This document shows, one piece after another, positions 1-6,811 of a DNA stretch of 6,841 nt. Below the pieces are notes generated by a model, which worked only from the letters and a program-made list of their open reading frames with translations, was not told the origin of the DNA and searched no databases. Both the position numbers and the translations under genes were made by a program. Origin of the DNA: Elusimicrobiota bacterium. GTDB lineage: Bacteria; Elusimicrobiota; Elusimicrobia; F11. The stretch lies in NCBI GenBank assembly GCA_022709485.1, contig JAKLIS010000071.1, positions 1 to 6,841 on the forward strand. The letters are read 5' to 3'. The number at the start of each line of letters is the position of its first letter. Position 1 is the first letter of the stretch.

Positions 1-3000
1 TGGATATCTTTGTCGTGTTTATGGCTTTCAAAAACAGCCAGCAGGCTGTAGGCGCAGGGCACCACAAGAAGAGTGAGAAATGTTGAAACCATCACCCCGC
101 CGATAATCACCAACGCCATGGGAACCCGCGTTTCTGATCCAGGCCCAATCCCCAAAACCGGCGGAATGGCGGCGGAAATGGTGGCCACCGATGTCATGAG
201 AATGGGCCTCAGGCGTATGGGGCAGGCTTCCATAAGCGCTTCTCTCAAACTCTTCCCCAATTTTCGGCGTTCATTGGTGAAATCCACAAGAAGAATGGAG
301 TTTTTCTTCACAATTCCCATGAGAAGTATTATTCCAATCATGCTGTAGAGATTAATGGATTTCCCGCCGAGCCACAGCGCGATAAAAGCGCCGGTCAAGC
401 TGAAAGGGAGCGCCAACAGGACAGTGAAGGGATGGGTGAAGCTGTTGAACTGAGATCCCAACACCATATAGGCCACCACGATTCCCAAAATCAAAGCGAA
501 AAAGAGGCTGGAAAACGATTCTTTAAAGGTTTGGGCGCTTCCGGAGATGACGAGGCGGTATCCTTCCGGCAAAATATCTTTTCCAATTTTTTCCACGGCG
601 GCCAGGGCCTGCCCCTGAGATTTACCGGGCGCGACATTGGCAAAAACGCTGATCGCCCGCTCGCGATTTTTCCGGCTGATGGATAGAAGCGTGGGCTTTT
701 CAATAATTTGGACCACATCGGAAAGGCGGATGACTTCGCCGCGGTTATTTCGGACCCAGATTTTTTTGATGTCCTGGGGGCTTTGCCGATCTTTTTCCGT
801 CAGACGCACCCGTATGTCATATCGCCGGCCGCCTTTTGTGTATTTACCTGCGCGAATGCCGCCGATGCTCGCGTTGATGGCGTTTCCAATGGCGGAAATG
901 CTCACTCCGCGCTCGGCGGCTTTGAGCCTATCCGGCACCACCCGCACCTCCGGCATGCCGAGCTGGTAATCGGTGTCCACGTCCGACATAAACCCGGACT
1001 CCTCCATTTTGTTCATAACCACGTCGCTTAAGTTGGCCAGGGTGTCCCAGTCCCGCCCCCGGATGGTAAATTCCACCGGGAAACCGCGTTGAGACGCGAA
1101 GCCCGCCAAGGAGAGATCTTGCGCCACCGCGCGAAAGATACCCGGGATCTCTTTTAAATCTTTCCGGGACGCGTTGATAAATTCTTGTTGGGATAAAGGA
1201 CTTTTCTTTCCCGGCCGCGCGGGCCTTTCATGGGGCTCTTTTAATGTCACAAACATCATGCCGGAATTAACTTGAGACCCGCCGAAACCGCCCACCGATC
1301 CGAAATACCGCTTCACTTCCGGCTGCGAACCGATATAGGCTTCCACCTGTTTGAACACCCCGTCCGTGAATTCAATGGAAGATCCCACCGGCGTTTGGAT
1401 ACGGATAAGCAAGATGCTTTGGTCCTGTGGGGGGACGAATTCTTTTTTGAGAATTTTTAGAAATGAAAGGGAGGCCGTGAAAAAAACCAAAGCCAATATA
1501 ATGACCGTCCACCTGTGATCCAGACACCAATTCAGCGTCCCGCGGTAAAGGTCCGTCCCGGATTTCATGAGATTATCCATCCGCCGCCCGATCCAAGTGG
1601 TGTGCTTCACCTCCAAAAACTGGGAGCAGCGCATGGGGGCCAGCGTGAGCGCTTCAAACAAGGAAAGAGCCACCGCCACGGAGATGGTGACCCCGTATTG
1701 AAAAAAGTATTTCCCAATGATTCCTTTCATGAAAATAACGGGAATAAAAACAGCAAGAATCGCGATGGAGGCCGCCATGGCCGCGAAGGTAATTTCTCGG
1801 GCGCCCACCAAAGCCGCGTGGACCTTGGGCTCTCCCATTTCCCGATGCCGGACAATGTTTTCCAGGACCATGATGGCGTCATCCACCACGATGCCGATGA
1901 CAAGAGTGAGTCCCAAAAGGGTAAAGGTGTTTAAGGTAAACCCGAAGAAATAGAGGCAAATAAATGATCCCAGGATGGACGTCGGGATGGCCAGAATAAT
2001 GTTGAAAGCCGAACTCCAAGATCCCAGGAACAGCCAGCAAACGATAGAGGTCAAAATCGCGGCCAGAATGAGTTCAAAATTGAGCTCTCGCGTGGACTCT
2101 TCTATAAATTTTGTGCTGTCAAAATTCACGTCAAGTTTGAGGCCTTCGGGAAGTGTTTTTTGGATTTCCGCCATGCGTGCTTTGACGCGTTTGGCCACTT
2201 CAACGGCGTTTGACCCGCGCTGCTTGCGGATCCCCAGGCCGACGGCGGGAGCCCCGTTCACCCGGGAAAACCGCCGGACGTCATCCAGCCCGTCTTCCAC
2301 TTCGGCGACGTCCCCGATTCGAAATTTCGTCCAGATGGGGGAGCCGCTCCGCCGGGGGATGACCAGGCGGCGGAACTCGTCCACATTCCCCGCCTCTCCG
2401 TAAACCCGGACGTTCAATTCGTTTCTTCCCGTGTCGATTATGCCGGCCGGAACTTCGGCGTGTTCCGATGTAATGGCGGATAGAATATCATCCACCGTGA
2501 GTTCATTCCTCTGCATTTTATCCGCGTCCAGCCAAACGCGAAGGTTCGGGTCAATGTAGCCCCCCAGAAAAATGTCTCCCACACCGGAGATCGTGGTGAA
2601 TTGATCTTTCAAAACGTCCCGGACGTATTCCATGAGATACTTGCGGTCTCTATCACCGGAGAGCGCTAACCACATGATGGGCTGATCTTCGGGATTGGTT
2701 TTGGTGATGACCGGAGGGTCGATGTCCCTTGGGAGATTCCGCTGGGCCTGCGCCACTTTGGATTGCACTTCCTGCAGGGCGGCGTCAATGTCCCGGCTCA
2801 ATTCAAACTCCGCCGATATAGAGGCTTGCCCTTGGCGGGAGGTGGAGGAAATTTCTTTGACGCCTTGAACTTGGATGATGGCGTCTTCAATGGCATCGGT
2901 CACTTCCGTTTCTATGACTTCAGGCGCGGCGCCTTCCCAGGTGACCCTCACAGTGACGACGGGAAAATCGACGTCGGGAAGTTGGCTTATTCCTAAGCGG

Positions 3001-3089
3001 GTGAAGCTGATCCAGCCGAAAAGCATGAGCCCAATCATGAGCATCCACGCGAAAACGGGGTTTTTTATTGAGATGTCGGATAACGTCAT
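1..3089 (-). CDS. RND-family (HAE-1 type) multidrug efflux permease, C-terminus cut by window edge
   Basis: Inner-membrane proton-driven efflux pump subunit, the AcrB/MdtB/MdtC type of the RND superfamily, which normally exports drugs, detergents or lipids through an outer-membrane channel. I translated the minus strand from the ATG at 3089 and found it open to position 1 (1029 codons). The start MTLSDISIKNPVFAWMLMIG is the usual RND N-terminus with TM1. Two large periplasmic porter regions follow TM1 and TM7 (about residue 528 onward). TM4 carries GIVVDDAIMVLEN with the proton-relay Asp pair at 403-404 (AcrB D407/D408). TM10 carries GIVKKNSILLVDF with Lys 929-Asn 930 matching AcrB K940/N941. 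The reading ends in a TM12-like LLVVPCAYSLL, so only a short C-terminal tail is missing, given family lengths near 1020-1050. The KKN motif resembles MdtB/MdtC-like pumps; the substrate cannot be predicted. It overlaps the upstream TolC gene by 4 bases, so the two are surely co-transcribed. A GGAGG lies 13 bases before the ATG, too far to be ideal. Confidence 0.96.
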   Translation of the reverse strand, partial: MTLSDISIKNPVFAWMLMIGLMLFGWISFTRLGISQLPDVDFPVVTVRVTWEGAAPEVIETEVTDAIEDAIIQVQGVKEISSTSRQGQASISAEFELSRDIDAALQEVQSKVAQAQRNLPRDIDPPVITKTNPEDQPIMWLALSGDRDRKYLMEYVRDVLKDQFTTISGVGDIFLGGYIDPNLRVWLDADKMQRNELTVDDILSAITSEHAEVPAGIIDTGRNELNVRVYGEAGNVDEFRRLVIPRRSGSPIWTKFRIGDVAEVEDGLDDVRRFSRVNGAPAVGLGIRKQRGSNAVEVAKRVKARMAEIQKTLPEGLKLDVNFDSTKFIEESTRELNFELILAAILTSIVCWLFLGSWSSAFNIILAIPTSILGSFICLYFFGFTLNTFTLLGLTLVIGIVVDDAIMVLENIVRHREMGEPKVHAALVGAREITFAAMAASIAILAVFIPVIFMKGIIGKYFFQYGVTISVAVALSLFEALTLAPMRCSQFLEVKHTTWIGRRMDNLMKSGTDLYRGTLNWCLDHRWTVIILALVFFTASLSFLKILKKEFVPPQDQSILLIRIQTPVGSSIEFTDGVFKQVEAYIGSQPEVKRYFGSVGGFGGSQVNSGMMFVTLKEPHERPARPGKKSPLSQQEFINASRKDLKEIPGIFRAVAQDLSLAGFASQRGFPVEFTIRGRDWDTLANLSDVVMNKMEESGFMSDVDTDYQLGMPEVRVVPDRLKAAERGVSISAIGNAINASIGGIRAGKYTKGGRRYDIRVRLTEKDRQSPQDIKKIWVRNNRGEVIRLSDVVQIIEKPTLLSISRKNRERAISVFANVAPGKSQGQALAAVEKIGKDILPEGYRLVISGSAQTFKESFSSLFFALILGIVVAYMVLGSQFNSFTHPFTVLLALPFSLTGAFIALWLGGKSINLYSMIGIILLMGIVKKNSILLVDFTNERRKLGKSLREALMEACPIRLRPILMTSVATISAAIPPVLGIGPGSETRVPMALVIIGGVMVSTFLTLLVVPCAYSLLAVFESHKHDKDI
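3086..3089 (-). promoter_or_regulatory. ATGA stop/start overlap coupling TolC-like and RND genes
   Basis: On the minus strand the four bases read ATGA: ATG (3089-3087) starts the RND gene and TGA (3088-3086) stops the TolC-like gene. Such overlaps usually mean termination-reinitiation, which holds the two products at a linked ratio. A GGAGG (3107-3103) inside the TolC-like coding end could help, although its 13-base spacing is long. Confidence 0.85.
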
Positions 3090-4372
3090 TTGGCGGGGAT
3101 GTCCTCCATCGCGGCCTTCAAGTTCACCCAATTTAATTTCGTGTCTAAAATTGATCGGTCTAAGTCCTGCTTAACGGTTTGCATGGTGTTCATGGCCGAA
3201 AGGACTTGGAGATTGTCCACCAACCCCAAACGGTAATCCCGGGCCTGGCTTTCATAACTTTTCTTGGCTTTAAGATAGGTCTCATCCAGCATTTTGGATT
3301 CGGAAATGGAGGCCTCCAATTCCGTCAGGGCGTTTTTCACTTCACTCGCGATTTCGCGCTCCAATCTTTCCAGCCTCAAACGCTCTTGGACATAAATGGA
3401 ATAGGTCTCCCGCACGTCTCCTCTCACCTTGCCCCCCTGGAACAAGGGCACGTCGATATTAAAAAGAATGTCCCAATCGATATCATTATCAACAGTTCGT
3501 TTGGTGTAATAATTCCCGATGGCGAAAATAGACGGCCAATATCCCGCTTTGGCAAACCGAACCGCGTATTTTCGGGCGTCCACTTCCTCTTTTTGCGCCT
3601 GGAGATCAAATCGATGGCTCGCCTTTAAAAGAGCTTCTTCAACCGGGACGACGCTTTCAACCCGGTCGAAAGAGTATTGAAAGGGAACGTTCCCAAGATC
3701 CTTCCCGGTTAGAAAACTTAAAATTTCACGGGCCTGCTTCACATTTCCTTGAAGGACAGCTCGTTGGGCGATGAGATTGGACGCTTGAGCGTCGGCGGCC
3801 AAAACCTCGCTTTCCCTTGATTTCCCCAGACGGGCATCTTTTTTTAAGAGGTTGACGCGGTCCGCGGTCAAATCGATGAGAACATTTAAATTTTTGACCC
3901 CCGTCTCCAAGCGCGCCGCGTCATAAAATGCAGCGGCGACGTCTCGATACAGATTCGTGAGTTCCCGTTGATAGGTCATCTCACGGCTTCGGATTTCCCG
4001 CTTATATCCGGACATGGCCGAAAATTCTTTGAGTCCGTTAAAAAGCGGCTGGGTGAGTTGGAATTTAGAGTTGTCGGTTTTTCGGCGGGGTTTTTCCTCA
4101 TTTGGGGGGACGGAGGTGTCCTGAATGAGATGGGTATAGTTGTATTTGATGTCGGGAAGAATACCTCCCACCGAACTTTGATACCGGCCTTTGGCGGCTT
4201 CAACATCCTGATGCGCGATTCGGAGGTTTTCACTTTGTTGGACCGCCCATTGGTAACAATCCAAAAAACCAACGGCGCCGCCGGTGGAAGGTTCGGCTCC
4301 CATCAAAGGGGCCCGCGATAGTCCAAAACCGCTTATGAATATGAATATGAATAAGAAAAATAGTTTTTTCAT
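3086..4372 (-). CDS. TolC-family outer membrane efflux channel protein
   Basis: Outer-membrane factor forming the trimeric beta-barrel/alpha-barrel exit duct for a tripartite pump; 428 residues, within the family norm. I chose the ATG at 4372 because it begins a classic signal peptide (MKK, then a Phe/Ile/Leu core, probable cleavage after LMGA at about residue 26). The frame extends to a GTG at 4399, but that would put nine polar or neutral residues before the Lys pair. The mature protein has the two tandem OEP repeats of TolC: each contains a long Ala/Glu/Lys/Arg-rich helical stretch and the recurring strand motif, seen as QPLFNGLKE in the first half and VPLFQGGKVRG in the second. The LGLVDNLQVLSA segment near the C-terminus is also typical (compare VGxxTxLDVLxA). 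There is no lipobox Cys, so it is not an OprM-style lipoprotein. It is the first gene of the operon and its stop overlaps the RND start. No Shine-Dalgarno is visible before 4372. Confidence 0.93.
   Translation of the reverse strand: MKKLFFLFIFIFISGFGLSRAPLMGAEPSTGGAVGFLDCYQWAVQQSENLRIAHQDVEAAKGRYQSSVGGILPDIKYNYTHLIQDTSVPPNEEKPRRKTDNSKFQLTQPLFNGLKEFSAMSGYKREIRSREMTYQRELTNLYRDVAAAFYDAARLETGVKNLNVLIDLTADRVNLLKKDARLGKSRESEVLAADAQASNLIAQRAVLQGNVKQAREILSFLTGKDLGNVPFQYSFDRVESVVPVEEALLKASHRFDLQAQKEEVDARKYAVRFAKAGYWPSIFAIGNYYTKRTVDNDIDWDILFNIDVPLFQGGKVRGDVRETYSIYVQERLRLERLEREIASEVKNALTELEASISESKMLDETYLKAKKSYESQARDYRLGLVDNLQVLSAMNTMQTVKQDLDRSILDTKLNWVNLKAAMEDIPAK
4334..4351 (-). repeat. Three tandem TTCATA hexamers inside the signal peptide
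   Basis: On the minus strand TTCATA is repeated three times in direct succession, in frame, preceded by the near-copy TTCTTA. It encodes Phe-Ile three times within the hydrophobic core of the TolC-like signal peptide (residues 8-13). Because the unit is six bases, gain or loss of a copy would lengthen or shorten the hydrophobic core by two residues without shifting the frame. Confidence 0.8.
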
Positions 4373-4440
4373 CAGATTGGGTGCGTCAGGGGGGCCCACA
4401 ATACCTTTTACATATTGGATTTGGTAGCCTCTTCCCTTCT
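4373..4440. promoter_or_regulatory. Divergent intergenic spacer between efflux operon and ZIP gene
   Basis: These 68 bases lie between two divergently read start codons (4372 minus, 4441 plus), so they should hold the promoters for both directions unless one promoter lies inside the opposite gene. I found no convincing -35/-10 pair on either strand. The best minus-strand -10-like hexamer is TATTGT (4404-4399), without a good -35. The 13 bases before the ZIP ATG are pyrimidine-rich and contain no Shine-Dalgarno. A G/C run (GGGGGGCCC, 4389-4397) sits mid-spacer. The role as promoter region is inferred from gene layout, not from motifs. Confidence 0.45.
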
Positions 4441-5181
4441 ATGGTTCTCTTATACATCATCGCCGCCACCACTATTGTGGGTTTGGTATCCCTGGCAGGG
4501 GCCATGTTCCTTGCCTTTAGAGTAGATGTCAAGAAGGCGACTTTTTATCTGATTAGTCTGGCTTCGGGGACCCTGTTAGGTGGGGCTTTTCTGCATCTCA
4601 TTCCGGAATCTTTGGAAATCTTAGAACCCAGGCCCGCATTTATATTGATCTCAGTAGGGATTTTTATATTTTTCATTATGGAAAAGTTCCTCATATGGCG
4701 CCATTGTCACCATCATCAACACATGGAAGACCATAAACGTTCCACAACGGCCCATATGATCCTGGTTGGTGATAGCGTGCACAATATCATCGATGGGGTC
4801 ATTATTGGGAGCGCATTTCTAGTGAGTCCCTCTTTTGGAATTTCTATTACCTTGGCCATTATTCTCCATGAAATACCACAGGAACTTGGGGATTTTGGAG
4901 TCTTGGTTCATGGGGGGTATTCCGTCCAAAAAGCCCTGGTTGCCAATTTCTTAATTTCCTTGACGGCTCTTGCCGGAGGGGTGATTACATATTTTTTTGT
5001 TGGTTTCGCACCGCAAATACAGTCTTTTATCATTCCGATTGTGGCCGGAGGATTTCTTTATATTGCGCTGGCTGACCTCATTCCCCAACTCCATGAGTTC
5101 ACTGCTTTGCGGCAGACCCTTCGTCAAATTGTGCTTCTGGTTTGTGGATTTTCTTTGATGTTTCTAACACTGCATCATTAA
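4441..5181 (+). CDS. ZIP-family divalent metal (zinc) transporter
   Basis: Inner-membrane transporter of the ZIP family, expected to move Zn2+ (possibly Fe2+ or Mn2+) into the cytoplasm. The ATG at 4441 gives 246 residues and starts directly with TM1 (MVLLYIIAATTIVGL). An upstream in-frame GTG at 4381 would add 20 residues that look like spacer translation, so I prefer 4441; neither start has a Shine-Dalgarno. Eight hydrophobic segments can be drawn. TM4 holds HNIIDG (His114, Asn115, Asp118) and TM5 holds HEIPQELGD (His143, Glu144, Gln147, Glu148, Asp151), the family's binuclear metal site. The loop between TM3 and TM4 is His-rich (His 88, 90, 91, 92, 94, 98 and Cys89), as in metal-sensing or metal-delivery loops of ZIP proteins. 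TM7 ends in ALADLIPQLHE, typical of LIV-1-like bacterial members. The gene is about 45% G+C by hand count, slightly below its neighbours. It lies 40 bases upstream of the phosphatase gene on the same strand. Metal specificity is not determined by sequence. Confidence 0.93.
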   Translation: MVLLYIIAATTIVGLVSLAGAMFLAFRVDVKKATFYLISLASGTLLGGAFLHLIPESLEILEPRPAFILISVGIFIFFIMEKFLIWRHCHHHQHMEDHKRSTTAHMILVGDSVHNIIDGVIIGSAFLVSPSFGISITLAIILHEIPQELGDFGVLVHGGYSVQKALVANFLISLTALAGGVITYFFVGFAPQIQSFIIPIVAGGFLYIALADLIPQLHEFTALRQTLRQIVLLVCGFSLMFLTLHH

Positions 5182-5221
5182 TTGTTGTGGTTTTATTTGG
5201 CTTAAATCTATTTTTAATCAA
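5182..5221 (+). other. Short AT-rich spacer between ZIP and phosphatase genes
   Basis: These 40 bases hold no hairpin that would act as a terminator, no Shine-Dalgarno before the ATG at 5222, and no good promoter. TTGTGG (5185-5190) followed by TATTTT (5209-5214) has an 18-base spacing, but the -10 would end only seven bases before the start codon. The lack of a terminator makes a shared ZIP-phosphatase transcript likely. Confidence 0.4.
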
Positions 5222-6643
5222 ATGAACCGCCGAGTTCTGACATTTCTCTTTTTTCTTCTTGTCTTCCCTCTCCTCGCCTTTGCTGTCCCCAAGGTCACTC
5301 TTCTGGTGGTCGTGGACCAAATGCGCGCGGATTATTTGACCCGTTTCTCGGGAGAGTTCACGGGCGGATTGAAAAAACTTTGGGATGAAGGCGCGGTTTT
5401 TGAAAACACCCGTGTTCCCTATGTCCCTTCAGAAACGGCGCCCGGTCACGCGGCCATATCCACCGGCCGGCTTCCGTCGGAAAATGGCATTGTCGGAAAT
5501 CGCTGGTGGGGGAGAGAGACCGGCAAAAGTGTAAATGCCGTTCGCGGAAAAGGCGGCCTCATCGGGCCGGGAAATTTGCTTTGTGAGACGCTAACGGACG
5601 TTTTAAAAAAAGAGTCGCCCCAATCTTTGATTTTGAGCCTTTCTTACAAGGACCGAACCGCGGTCCTATTGGGCGGCGGCAAGCCGGATCTGGCGCTTTG
5701 GTTTGACGACAAAAAAAATCATTTTGTCAGTTCCCATTTTTATCCCGCCGTTCCGGCTTGGGTGGAAAAAGTGAAAATAAATGATGAGTCTCCAACAAAG
5801 AACCCGGCTATTTTTGCCGACAAAATATTGGAAACCTTGCTTTTCAAAATTCTTCAAAATTTTCCTGTTGGGAAAGATGACATTCCGGATTTTGTGGCGG
5901 TGAGCTTTTCAGGAACGGATTTCGCCGGCCATGCTTTTGGGCCGGACAGTCCGGAAATGAAGACCCAAATAAGGCTTATCGATCGGATTTTGGGACGTAT
6001 ATTTCTTCAATTAGAAAAGAACGCCGGGGTTGGAAATTTTTCGGTGATTCTGGCATCGGATCACGGCGTGGCCCCTGTGCCGGGCTCAAAGAGCGGCCGA
6101 AAAATTCGGGCCCGGTCCATTCCATGGCCCCTTTTCCAAAAAAATCTTAAAAAAGCCCTAAGCGATGCGTTTCCGGCTGTGGGGCCTGCCGTTTTATCCG
6201 CCTTTTACGCCCCAAATATCTATTTCGACCGAAGGGTCGTTTCCCAAAGCGGATTAAACTGGGAAGAGTTTCTGGAGAAAACGCGAGCGGTGATAAAAAA
6301 ATGCGATGGCGTGGCGGACGTGTACGATCCGAAAAAAGGCGAGCCAAAAGATGAATATCTGCCCTTATTTCAGGCTGGATACAAGGATGGCCGATCCGGC
6401 GATTTGATGGTTCGGCTTCAAAAAGGCGTATTGGTTAAGACAAACACGTCAAAATCTTCGCACGGCTCTCCCTATGATTACGACCGGCATGTTCCCCTCA
6501 TTTTTTGGGGGCCTGGTTTCAAGACGGGGCGATTTTCGGAACCGGCCAAAATTATAGACGTGGCTCCAACGGCGGCCCGAATAATGGGAATCGAATGGTC
6601 CCCGGGATTGGAAAGCCGGGCGCTTCAAGAGGCTATAAAGTAG
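5222..6643 (+). CDS. Secreted PafA-like alkaline phosphatase (type I phosphodiesterase/nucleotide pyrophosphatase fold)
   Basis: Zn-dependent hydrolase of the alkaline phosphatase superfamily, likely releasing phosphate from monoesters in the periplasm; 473 residues. A signal peptide is clear: MNRR, a hydrophobic core, and probable cleavage after AFA at residue 21. Visible active-site residues are Asp32 in VVVDQMRADYL, nucleophile Thr72 in ETAPGHA, Asn93 in GNRWW, Lys143 and Arg145 in SYKDR, Asp233 and His237 in GTDFAGHAFGPDS, Asp280-His281 in SDHG, and His414 in HGSPYDYD. From memory, these match Elizabethkingia PafA D38, T79, N100, K162, R164, D305, H309, D352, H353 and H486. Spacing is identical for T-N (21), D-H (4), D-D (47) and H-H (133). 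The Lys-x-Arg pair is what distinguishes PafA-type monoesterases from NPP-type diesterases. The enzyme is shorter than PafA (about 546 residues); most of the loss lies between Asn93 and Asp233. The single plausible start is 5222. It probably shares a transcript with the ZIP gene. Substrate range and pho regulation are unknown; no Pho box was found. Confidence 0.93.
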   Translation: MNRRVLTFLFFLLVFPLLAFAVPKVTLLVVVDQMRADYLTRFSGEFTGGLKKLWDEGAVFENTRVPYVPSETAPGHAAISTGRLPSENGIVGNRWWGRETGKSVNAVRGKGGLIGPGNLLCETLTDVLKKESPQSLILSLSYKDRTAVLLGGGKPDLALWFDDKKNHFVSSHFYPAVPAWVEKVKINDESPTKNPAIFADKILETLLFKILQNFPVGKDDIPDFVAVSFSGTDFAGHAFGPDSPEMKTQIRLIDRILGRIFLQLEKNAGVGNFSVILASDHGVAPVPGSKSGRKIRARSIPWPLFQKNLKKALSDAFPAVGPAVLSAFYAPNIYFDRRVVSQSGLNWEEFLEKTRAVIKKCDGVADVYDPKKGEPKDEYLPLFQAGYKDGRSGDLMVRLQKGVLVKTNTSKSSHGSPYDYDRHVPLIFWGPGFKTGRFSEPAKIIDVAPTAARIMGIEWSPGLESRALQEAIK

Positions 6644-6672
6644 GGAGAATCATGAAAGTGATTCATATGTAA
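6642..6672 (+). pseudogene. RBS-like sequence plus six-codon ORF, possible remnant of a gene start
   Basis: AGGGAG (6642-6647) overlaps the phosphatase stop codon and lies four bases before an ATG at 6652 that reads MKVIHM and then stops at 6670-6672. It is the only start in the window with a recognisable Shine-Dalgarno at near-usable spacing. MKVIH- is a common opening of GT4/GT5 glycosyltransferases and other Rossmann-type proteins, but six residues cannot identify a family. The bases that follow are not coding in any frame. It may be the stub of a third operon gene, a tiny regulatory ORF, or chance. Confidence 0.22.
6647..6664. repeat. Inverted repeat GAATCA/TGATTC just after the phosphatase stop
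   Basis: GAATCA (6647-6652) and TGATTC (6659-6664) are perfect complements around a six-base loop TGAAAG. The stem is short and weak, and the nearest T-run (TTTT, 6676-6679) is 11 bases further on, so it is a poor match to an intrinsic terminator. It overlaps the six-codon ORF. Confidence 0.35.
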
Positions 6673-6771
6673 TTGTTTTAATGATAGGAACCGCCTGTCT
6701 TGAAATTCGGTCGACAATTTGACCCCTTAAAAACATAACCTACAAAAACTCAATTTGATCGAGTTTAGTTA

Positions 6772-6792
6772 GTTTATAAAAATTCTATAAAC
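6772..6792. promoter_or_regulatory. Perfect 7-base dyad GTTTATA/TATAAAC, possible operator
   Basis: GTTTATA (6772-6778) and TATAAAC (6786-6792) are exact reverse complements around AAAATTC. The size, the 14-base centre-to-centre spacing of the arms and the position 20 bases before a possible start codon fit a dimeric-repressor operator or a promoter-overlapping site. In sequence this AT-rich, such dyads also occur by chance. Confidence 0.3.
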
Positions 6793-6811
6793 CATCATAA
6801 ATATGGTATAA

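Larger units (their letters stand above)
6644..6811. other. AT-rich non-coding tail with several short dyads
   Basis: No complete gene is present after the phosphatase stop; stops are frequent in all plus-strand frames. G+C is about 30% by hand count over 6661-6840, against roughly half in the coding regions. Besides the separately listed elements there is a small dyad AAATT/AATTT (6703-6707 and 6716-6720) flanking CGGTCGAC, which includes the palindrome GTCGAC. Another dyad, ACCAT/ATGGT, lies at 6791-6795 and 6803-6807. It is probably an intergenic region holding the 3' end of one transcript and the promoter of the next. Confidence 0.5.

Noticed and set aside
1515..1934. 139-codon plus-strand ORF, and other plus-strand ORFs between 73 and 3174
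   Set aside because: They lie antisense to the RND gene, whose minus-strand reading is continuous and full of conserved motifs; the plus-strand translations are low-complexity in His/Arg/Ser/Met and resemble no family.
3179..3628. 149-codon plus-strand ORF opposite the TolC-like gene (and another at 3968-4321)
   Set aside because: Complementary-frame shadows of a well-supported TolC-family protein; no start signals or recognisable domains.
4373..4399. GTG start at 4399 for the TolC-like protein
   Set aside because: It would place nine non-membrane residues before a standard MKK signal peptide; the ATG at 4372 is a better start.
4381..4440. GTG start at 4381 for the ZIP protein
   Set aside because: The extra 20 residues do not look like a ZIP N-terminus and would nearly abut the divergent gene; the ATG at 4441 begins directly at TM1.
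5099..5320. 73-codon minus-strand ORF across the ZIP-phosphatase junction
   Set aside because: Antisense to the ends of two solid genes; its Lys/Glu-rich translation comes from the reversed signal-peptide and spacer sequence.
6647..6680. Intrinsic terminator after the phosphatase
   Set aside because: The six-base stem is AT-rich and the T-run is neither immediate nor long enough; it is listed only as an inverted repeat.
6716..6726. AATTTGACCCC near GTCGAC as a possible insertion-sequence end
   Set aside because: It resembles some transposon termini only loosely; there is no partner inverted repeat, target duplication or transposase in the window.
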